Below, one piece after another: positions 1-4,606 of a stretch of DNA of 5,395 nt; the stretch's first letter is position 1; the number at the start of each line of letters is the position of its first letter. The notes under the pieces were generated by a model, which was not told the DNA's origin, did no database searches, and worked only from the letters and a program-made list of their open reading frames with translations. Source of the DNA: an uncultured Lachnospiraceae bacterium (lineage in GTDB: Bacteria > Bacillota > Clostridia > Lachnospirales > Lachnospiraceae); NCBI GenBank assembly GCA_910584585.1, contig CAJUBP010000088.1, positions 1 through 5,395 on the forward strand, in the 5' to 3' direction. A program made the translations under genes and the position numbers.

Positions 1-30
1 CCTCACCATTTCATAAAGAAAAATTTTATG

Positions 31-37
31 GGAGAAA
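31..37 (+). promoter_or_regulatory. Ribosome binding site that decides the start of the first gene
   Basis: The purine run GGAGAAA lies just before the ATG at position 43, with a normal spacing of about 6 bases. An in-frame ATG at 28-30 lies upstream of this run and has only AT-rich sequence before it. The ATG at 43 is therefore the better start. Confidence 0.6.
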
Positions 38-42
38 GAACA

Positions 43-618
43 ATGAAAGACGCAATAGATAAGAGAAATGAAAGGGAAAGAATTGCAAGAAGTATTGTAA
101 AACGCAGAAATATTGTGTATATCAGCCAGGAAGAACTGGATCGGAAACAGCAGGAAGAGGCTCAGAGGCAGAAACAGGAACGGACAGAAGCCGCTGAGCA
201 GCTGGTGAAACAGTTTAAGGACGACGCCAAGAAAAAGCAGGCTATGGAGATTGAACGTCTGCTGGCAGAACAGGCAATGCTGGAGAAACAGTTGGAAACA
301 GGAATGGACGCTACCGGAAAAAGGCCTATGAGTGATATTACACAGGAAAGAGTAGAGGCGATTTTAAGTGAAAAGAGCAAGCAGTTGGAAAGTATTATAT
401 CTGCCAGCGCTTTACAGATGGAGCAGAAAACCGAACCGGTGGAGGTATCTGTACCGGAAGAGAATCAAGTCCATGAGCCCGGAGCAGAAACAGACATTGC
501 GCAGCATATTGTGTCAGCTTCAGAAGCTGACAGTCCAGGCAGTGAAACAGATATGGAGCCGGAGGCTTCTGCAGAGGAAGCCGGTATGTTACCGGAAGAA
601 GGTGTGACAGCAGAATGA
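43..618 (+). CDS. Hypothetical protein with charged coiled coil and acidic C-terminal tail
   Basis: I do not recognise this 191-residue protein and assign no function. Residues 1-28 are strongly basic and include the cluster KRRN near residue 20. Residues about 29-87 are rich in Glu, Gln, Lys and Arg with regularly spaced Leu, Met and Ala, which predicts a long coiled coil. A second helix-prone stretch (about 98-125) contains RVEAILSEKSKQLESII. From residue 130 to the end there is no Lys or Arg but 18 Asp or Glu, plus many Ser, Pro and Ala, so the tail is probably disordered. Within the tail the motif PG[A/S]ETD occurs twice (146-151 and 165-170). No signal peptide or membrane segment is seen, so it is probably cytoplasmic. 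The reading frame is open to the left edge, so a longer form cannot be strictly excluded, but the ribosome binding site at 31-37 favours this start. Its stop overlaps the start of the next small ORF. Confidence 0.75.
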   Translation: MKDAIDKRNERERIARSIVKRRNIVYISQEELDRKQQEEAQRQKQERTEAAEQLVKQFKDDAKKKQAMEIERLLAEQAMLEKQLETGMDATGKRPMSDITQERVEAILSEKSKQLESIISASALQMEQKTEPVEVSVPEENQVHEPGAETDIAQHIVSASEADSPGSETDMEPEASAEEAGMLPEEGVTAE

Positions 619-770
619 TAAAAGAGACAGAAGAAAGAAAGCGGCAGACAGGGGATCGGCCTGGGGAGGCTCAGAGGGAACAAAGTCCTCTGAGTGAAAC
701 CTGGTCCCAGGACGCCCAGGATGAACTGGAAGATTTTATTGAGCAGCAGGGAATCTATATCCGTCAGTAG
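615..770 (+). CDS. Small hypothetical protein (51 aa), start overlapping the previous stop
   Basis: A 51-codon frame begins at an ATG that shares the bases ATGA with the stop of the preceding gene, an arrangement typical of translational coupling within an operon. A weak AGAAGG lies about 12 bases upstream. The product is hydrophilic: Glu, Gln and Arg-rich at first, with an acidic helix near the end (DELEDFIEQQ) followed by GIYIRQ. There is no signal peptide, membrane segment or recognisable domain. Its composition resembles the upstream protein, which fits real coding, but the short length leaves doubt. Its last 35 bases overlap the 3' end of the convergent AraC-family gene. A perfect 8-bp inverted repeat lies inside it (670-694). 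Function is unknown; if real, it probably works with the upstream protein. Confidence 0.5.
   Translation: MIKETEERKRQTGDRPGEAQREQSPLSETWSQDAQDELEDFIEQQGIYIRQ
670..694. other. Hairpin-forming inverted repeat inside the small ORF
   Basis: The arms CTCAGAGG (670-677) and CCTCTGAG (687-694) are perfectly complementary. Wobble pairs can extend the stem on both sides, leaving a loop of about 7 bases. No T-run follows on either strand, so it is not a classic intrinsic terminator. It lies about 40-65 bases beyond the stop of the minus-strand AraC-family gene. It could therefore fold in the 3' end of that transcript as well as in the plus-strand mRNA. Confidence 0.45.
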
Positions 771-1629
771 CGGAGAGCGAAAAAGTTTTCGGAGATATCC
801 CGTAAAATTTGCGGAAAGCCCGCAGAAAAGTGGAATAATCTGAGAAACCGCATAAGGCTGCGGCTTTCAGGACAGGGGTGCCTCCCCGCATCAGATCCGC
901 CGAATGCAGCAGACGTTTCTGCTGAACGTAACTGTGAAGGGTGTAGCCAGTGGTTTCTTTGAATTTGTGCATTAAGTAATATTTGCTGACATAGAAGCGG
1001 TCGGCCAGTGATTCATTGGAGAGATCTTCTCCCAGATGAGTATTGATATAGGTTAGAATCTCTGTAATCTGCTGATCATAGCGGGAAGCAGAGGTATCTA
1101 ACTGGTAGGTATCCGGGAGAAACACCCGGTTTAAGTAGACCATAAACTGTAAGAAATAAGACTGGCTTAAAAGTTCATGGCCGAATTCCCTGCTTTCCAG
1201 AGAAGCCTCCAGCTGGTGAAGCAAGGTCTGGATCTCTGTCTGCAGCGTATGGTTTAAGCGGATCAGATTAAAACTCTTTTCCGTGGTGGCATTAAAGCAT
1301 TGGGACAGATCACAGGCATGATCCGCCTGGGTCCTGATGTAGTCTGGCTGCAGCCAGAGAACCACCCGCTCATAGGTGACATCCGGGTCAATGACAGGCT
1401 TGTGAATGTCATGGTGGTTGATGAGAAGGATATCCCAGGGCTTTAAGTCATAAGCCTTCCCTTCCACCAGGTAGGTGACATTGCCGGATAAAAATATAAT
1501 AATTTTATTAAAATCGTGGTAATGAAATTCAAATTCCTGATTCTTTTTGTCCTTCAGATGAAACAGACGAAAGTTCTGATGAAGGTATCCCGTCTGCATC
1601 TCGTTGCTGATTTGTGATATATCTTCCAT
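736..1629 (-). CDS. AraC-family transcriptional regulator with N-terminal cupin domain
   Basis: A complete 297-residue regulator of the two-domain AraC type. The N-terminal half (about residues 15-100) is a cupin-like ligand-sensing domain, with HYHDFNKIIIFLSG near residue 36 and the WDILLINHHDIHKP strand pair at 65-78. Residues about 185-283 form the double helix-turn-helix. The first helix-turn-helix is SNESLADRFYVSKYYLMHKF (204-223). The second, from about 252, carries the family signature CGFSDYSTFLRAFRKFYGISP. Length is normal for the family (about 280-300). The start at 1629 has an excellent GGAGG (complement of 1636-1640) six bases upstream. The gene is divergent from the dapF-like gene and shares a short control region with it, so that gene is the most likely target, together with its own promoter; this is inference. 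AraC/cupin proteins of this kind in Firmicutes often respond to sugars or other small metabolites, but the ligand cannot be read here. The 3' end overlaps the convergent small ORF by 35 bp. Confidence 0.95.
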   Translation of the reverse strand: MEDISQISNEMQTGYLHQNFRLFHLKDKKNQEFEFHYHDFNKIIIFLSGNVTYLVEGKAYDLKPWDILLINHHDIHKPVIDPDVTYERVVLWLQPDYIRTQADHACDLSQCFNATTEKSFNLIRLNHTLQTEIQTLLHQLEASLESREFGHELLSQSYFLQFMVYLNRVFLPDTYQLDTSASRYDQQITEILTYINTHLGEDLSNESLADRFYVSKYYLMHKFKETTGYTLHSYVQQKRLLHSADLMRGGTPVLKAAALCGFSDYSTFLRAFRKFYGISPKTFSLSATDGYRFPAAQ

Positions 1630-1649
1630 AAATAACCTCCTTTTTATTT

Positions 1650-1678
1650 AATATACCGCATTTTTTGCAATATTTCAA
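1650..1678 (-). promoter_or_regulatory. Sigma-A-type promoter of the AraC-family gene
   Basis: Read on the minus strand, TTGAAA (complement of 1673-1678) and TATATT (complement of 1650-1655) are separated by exactly 17 bases, close to the consensus for the housekeeping sigma factor. Transcription would start around 1643, leaving a leader of only about 14 bases that is almost entirely ribosome binding site. Basal expression should be good without an activator. Confidence 0.75.
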
Positions 1679-1706
1679 GCAATTTCTTCTCTATGATATG
1701 CAAAAA
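1662..1706. promoter_or_regulatory. Paired inverted TGCAAAAA boxes, possible operator between the divergent genes
   Basis: TTTTTGCA at 1662-1669 and its exact complement TGCAAAAA at 1699-1706 form an 8-bp perfect inverted repeat with centres 37 bp apart. Each copy is followed within a few bases by ATG (in its own orientation), extending the resemblance. The first copy sits in the -35/-10 spacer of the AraC-gene promoter. The second sits just upstream of the candidate -10 of the dapF-like gene. This placement suggests binding by one regulator, plausibly the AraC protein. AT-rich boxes can recur by chance, so confidence is modest. Confidence 0.35.
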
Positions 1707-1714
1707 GAATGAGT

Positions 1715-1720
1715 TACAAT
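1715..1720 (+). promoter_or_regulatory. Candidate -10 box for the dapF-like gene
   Basis: TACAAT matches the -10 consensus in 5 of 6 bases and would give a leader of about 70 bases. No acceptable -35 is found 16-18 bases upstream: the bases there, 1692-1697, read TATGAT. If this promoter is used it is probably activator-dependent, which fits the divergent AraC gene. Within the predicted leader, TCAGGC (1744-1749) and GTCTGA (1753-1758) could form a small 6-bp hairpin with one G-U pair. Confidence 0.25.
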
Positions 1721-1783
1721 GAGATTAGAATGAAAACAGAACCTCAGGCATAGTCTGAATGGAGAGAATGCGGCAAGAAGAGA

Positions 1784-1788
1784 AAGGA
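1784..1788 (+). promoter_or_regulatory. Ribosome binding site that decides the dapF-like start
   Basis: AAGGA lies 8 bases before the ATG at 1797. The earlier in-frame ATG at 1788 overlaps this run, so AAAGG would directly abut it with no spacer. The start at 1797 also leaves only a short extension before the conserved KYHGLGND motif. Confidence 0.55.
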
Positions 1789-1796
1789 TGAGCGGT

Positions 1797-2642
1797 ATGG
1801 ACAGTATCACAATGAAAAAGTATCATGGACTTGGAAATGATTATCTGGTGCTGGATCCCAATAAAAATGATTTGGAGCTTCAGACCCGAAATATCGAGAA
1901 ACTGTGCAGGAGAAATTTCGGGGCAGGGGCGGACGGCCTGTTGTACGGGCCTTTGATGGAAGACGGGAAAATAAAAGTGCGGATTTTTAACTCCGATGGA
2001 TCGGAGGCGGAAAAGAGCGGCAATGGCGTGGGAATTTTTGCAAAATATCTGTTAGATGAAGGGTATGTAACGGAACAGAAATTCAGCCTGAATACCCTGG
2101 CGGGGGATGTAGAGATAGAATTTATTGAAAAAGACGGGAATGTGATGCGGGTGAATATGGGCAGGCCCTCCTATGCCGGAAAAGAAATGCCCCTGGCCGG
2201 ATTAGAGGGGGAGATCGTAAATGCGCATTTAAGGTTCCATGACAATGATTACAACACCACCTGCCTGTCTGTTGGAAATCCCAACTGCGTGATTATGATG
2301 GAGGAAGTAACGCCCCGGAAAGCAAAGGAACTGGGGCCTTACGTGGAAAGTTCAGATTATTTTCCCAACCGGATGAATATGCAGCTCTGCAAAGTGACGG
2401 ATCGGGCAAACATTACCATTGAGATTTATGAACGGGGCGCAGGATATACCCTGGCTTCCGGCACAGGCGCCTGCGCCTCAGCAGCGGCGGCCAGACGGAT
2501 GGGGCTGGTGGATGATAAAGTCAGCGTGCACATGCAGGGCGGCGATTTGCTGATTGAGATGGAAGAAGACGGAACTATTTTTATGACAGGAAGCGTGGGA
2601 ACTGTAGGCACCTTTACTTTGGCAGAGAATTTTTTTGCATAG
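1797..2642 (+). CDS. dapF: Diaminopimelate epimerase-family protein with both catalytic Cys replaced by Ser
   Basis: A complete 281-residue member of the DapF family (usual length about 270-290), made of two similar alpha/beta halves. Recognisable motifs are HGLGNDY (residues 10-16), GAGADGLLYGP (42-52), FNSDGSE (64-70), GNPNCVI (160-166), PNRMNMQ (190-196) and YERGAGYT (211-218). By alignment from memory to Haemophilus DapF, the substrate-contacting residues are kept: Asn14, Asn65, Asn161, Asn194, Glu212 and Arg213. The two catalytic cysteines, normally in the CGNG and ACGTGACA motifs, are Ser74 (codon 2016-2018) and Ser221 (codon 2457-2459). The usual GNPH histidine is Asn163. DapF normally interconverts LL- and meso-diaminopimelate in cytoplasmic lysine and peptidoglycan synthesis by two-cysteine acid-base chemistry. 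That exact activity is doubtful here, so the symbol names the family only. The gene appears to be transcribed alone, is divergent from an AraC-family regulator, and ends at a strong terminator. An ATG at 1788 would add three residues. Confidence 0.9.
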   Translation: MDSITMKKYHGLGNDYLVLDPNKNDLELQTRNIEKLCRRNFGAGADGLLYGPLMEDGKIKVRIFNSDGSEAEKSGNGVGIFAKYLLDEGYVTEQKFSLNTLAGDVEIEFIEKDGNVMRVNMGRPSYAGKEMPLAGLEGEIVNAHLRFHDNDYNTTCLSVGNPNCVIMMEEVTPRKAKELGPYVESSDYFPNRMNMQLCKVTDRANITIEIYERGAGYTLASGTGACASAAAARRMGLVDDKVSVHMQGGDLLIEMEEDGTIFMTGSVGTVGTFTLAENFFA

Positions 2643-2689
2643 TTGAAGTGTAAAATATAGCAATAGGACTAAAGTATCATAAGAAATCG

Positions 2690-2719
2690 AAAAAGTGGGT
2701 GACATTCGGCCCACTTTTT
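2690..2719. terminator. Intrinsic terminator after the dapF-like gene
   Basis: AAAAAGTGGG (2690-2699) pairs perfectly with CCCACTTTTT (2710-2719) around a 10-base loop. The stem is GC-rich at the top, with an A-run on the left and a T-run on the right. It lies about 50 bases after the dapF-like stop. The flanking A and T runs would let it act in both directions, but no minus-strand gene ends here, so its main role is to end the dapF-like transcript. Confidence 0.85.
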
Positions 2720-2727
2720 GTTATGAT
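2699..2727 (+). promoter_or_regulatory. Promoter of argS, nested in the upstream terminator
   Basis: GTGACA (2699-2704, 5 of 6 bases of TTGACA) and TATGAT (2722-2727, 5 of 6 bases of TATAAT) are 17 bases apart. The expected transcription start is near 2734, giving a leader of about 70 bases. The -35 box occupies the top of the terminator stem and its loop. In the leader, TGCAG (2773-2777) and CTGCA (2783-2787) could form a small hairpin just before the ribosome binding site AGGAG (2796-2800). Confidence 0.6.
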
Positions 2728-2806
2728 ATATAAATAAGAAGAAACAGAGCAATTCCCAGAATGATGGAGGGCTGCAGAAGAACTGCAAGAGCAACAGGAG
2801 AGAACT

Positions 2807-4576
2807 ATGGAAAAGATATTAGACATTATCAGCAATGAAGTCATGGAAGCAATGAAGGCCAACGGGTATGAGGAAAAATACGGCAAGGTAACCTTGTCCA
2901 ACCGGCCGGATCTCTGTGAGTATCAGTGCAACGGAGCTATGGCGGCTGCAAAGGAGTATAAGTGCGCTCCCTTTTTGATTTCAGACAAGATTGCGCAGAG
3001 CCTGGCGGACAGCAGGATTTTTGAATCTGCGGAATCGGTGAAGCCGGGATTTTTGAATCTGAAGATTAATCCGGAGTATCTGGCAGAGTATCTGCAGGAA
3101 ATGGAATCCGACCAAGAGCGGCTGGGATGCGGCAAGTGTGAAGCGCCTAAGACGATTCTGATAGATTACGGCGGGCCCAATGTGGCGAAGCCGCTCCATG
3201 TGGGGCATCTGCGCTCAGCAATTATCGGAGAGAGCGTGAAGCGGATTGGCAGATTTATGGGACACAATATGATCGGAGATGTGCACCTGGGAGACTGGGG
3301 ACTGCAGATGGGGCTGATTATCACAGAGCTGAAAGAGCGGAAGCCGGATCTTGTATATTTTGACGAGAATTATGAAGGGGAGTATCCCCAAGAGCCGCCC
3401 TTTACCATTTCAGAGCTGGAAGAGATTTATCCCACAGCCAGCGGAAAGTCCAAAGAAGATGAGGCTTATAAGGAAGCGGCCATGACTGCCACTTATGAAC
3501 TGCAGCACGGAAGAAAAGGATACGGCGCGCTGCTGAATCATATTTTAGACGTATCTGTCAGTGATTTGAAGCGTAATTATGAGAACCTGAACGTGTCCTT
3601 TGAGCTTTGGAAAGGAGAATCGGACGCACAGCCCTTTATTCCGGATATGGTGCAGAAGATGAAAGACGACGGCTTTGCCTATATCAGTGAAGGGGCGCTG
3701 GTGGTGGATGTGAAGGAAGAGACAGACGCCAAGGAGATTCCTCCCTGCATGATCCTCAAATCAGACGGGGCGTCTCTTTATAATACGACGGATCTTGCAA
3801 CCATTGTCTGGAGGATGAAGGATTATCATCCCGACGAAATTATCTATGTGGTGGACAAGCGGCAGGAGTTGTATTTTACCCAGGTATTCCGCTGCGCAAG
3901 AAAAACCGGACTGGTGGAGCCGGACACGGAGCTTAAATTTTTAGGATTCGGCACCATGAACGGCAAGGACGGCAAACCCTTCAAGACAAGAGAAGGAGGG
4001 GTGATGCGTTTGGAGCATCTGGTTACAGGGATTAATGAGGAGATGTACCGAAAGATTGCGGACAACCATACCGTAGAAGAGGAAGAAGGGAGACAAACGG
4101 CCAAAGTGGTGGCTCTTTCAGCCATTAAATACGGCGATTTGTCCAATCAGGCGTCAAAAGATTATATTTTTGACATCGATCGCTTTACCTCTTTTGAAGG
4201 AAATACAGGCCCCTACATTTTATATACTATTGTAAGGATTAAATCCATTCTGAGAAATTATCAGGCGGAGAAATCCATGCCGGAGCAGGCGAAGATTCTC
4301 CCGGCTCATTCGGACAGCGAGAAGGCGCTGATGCTGGAACTTTGCAGATTTAACGGCATGATGGAGAATGCCTTTGCAGAGACTGCGCCCCATAAGGTCT
4401 GCGCTTATATTTATGATCTTGCCAATGCTTTCAATCATTTCTATCATGAGACAAATATCATGAAAGAAAAAGATGAGATGGTTCAGGCCGGCTATATTAA
4501 ATTATTGGAGCTGACGAAGCGGGCGCTGGAACTTTGTATTGACGTATTGGGATTTGAAGCGCCGGAACGGATGTAG
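2807..4576 (+). CDS. argS: Arginyl-tRNA synthetase
   Basis: A complete 589-residue class I aminoacyl-tRNA synthetase that charges tRNA-Arg with arginine using ATP in the cytoplasm. It is close to the usual bacterial length (about 550-590). Residues 1-115 form the ArgRS-specific N-terminal domain that contacts the tRNA elbow, with FLNLKI at 82-87. The catalytic Rossmann domain begins at GGPNVAKPLHVGHLRS (122-137), whose HVGH is the HIGH motif. GDWGLQMG (162-169), LYNTTDLA (324-331) and VVDKRQELYFTQVF (348-361) follow. The usual KMSKS loop is replaced by GKPFKTREGG (389-398), a normal degenerate form in this family. The C-terminal anticodon-binding helical domain includes NTGPYILYTIVRIKS (466-480) and ANAFNHFYHETNI (539-551), and the protein ends in the typical GFEAPERM. 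AGGAG lies six bases before the start. The gene has its own promoter, with no sign of T-box control. A LacI-family gene follows after 30 bp. Confidence 0.97.
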   Translation: MEKILDIISNEVMEAMKANGYEEKYGKVTLSNRPDLCEYQCNGAMAAAKEYKCAPFLISDKIAQSLADSRIFESAESVKPGFLNLKINPEYLAEYLQEMESDQERLGCGKCEAPKTILIDYGGPNVAKPLHVGHLRSAIIGESVKRIGRFMGHNMIGDVHLGDWGLQMGLIITELKERKPDLVYFDENYEGEYPQEPPFTISELEEIYPTASGKSKEDEAYKEAAMTATYELQHGRKGYGALLNHILDVSVSDLKRNYENLNVSFELWKGESDAQPFIPDMVQKMKDDGFAYISEGALVVDVKEETDAKEIPPCMILKSDGASLYNTTDLATIVWRMKDYHPDEIIYVVDKRQELYFTQVFRCARKTGLVEPDTELKFLGFGTMNGKDGKPFKTREGGVMRLEHLVTGINEEMYRKIADNHTVEEEEGRQTAKVVALSAIKYGDLSNQASKDYIFDIDRFTSFEGNTGPYILYTIVRIKSILRNYQAEKSMPEQAKILPAHSDSEKALMLELCRFNGMMENAFAETAPHKVCAYIYDLANAFNHFYHETNIMKEKDEMVQAGYIKLLELTKRALELCIDVLGFEAPERM

Positions 4577-4606
4577 AGTTCGGCGGGCAGGAATTCGGGG
4601 GATATT

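Noticed and set aside
28..42. Alternative start of the first gene at position 28
   Set aside because: The good ribosome binding site (31-37) lies downstream of this ATG and fits the ATG at 43 instead.
778..791. Palindrome CGAAAAAGTTTTCG as a possible terminator
   Set aside because: The loop would be only two bases, the stem is AT-rich, and the site lies within conserved coding sequence near the end of the AraC-family gene (KTFSLSA).
1665..1682. TTGC...GCAA as a longer operator palindrome
   Set aside because: Only the four-base arms pair; the interior has no dyad symmetry, so it is not better than chance in this AT-rich stretch.
1665..1697. TTGCAA (1665-1670) with TATGAT (1692-1697) as a plus-strand promoter for the dapF-like gene
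   Set aside because: The spacer is 21 bases, too long for a normal sigma-A promoter; TACAAT at 1715-1720 is kept as a weak alternative.
2734..2806. T-box or other amino-acid-sensing leader before argS
   Set aside because: The predicted leader is only about 70 bases, and the conserved T-box sequence and an antiterminator/terminator pair are absent. The terminator at 2690-2719 lies upstream of the predicted start.
2761..2838. 25-codon open frame overlapping the argS start, as a possible leader peptide
   Set aside because: It has no convincing ribosome binding site, its peptide has no pattern such as an arginine run, and it continues into argS in another frame. It looks accidental.
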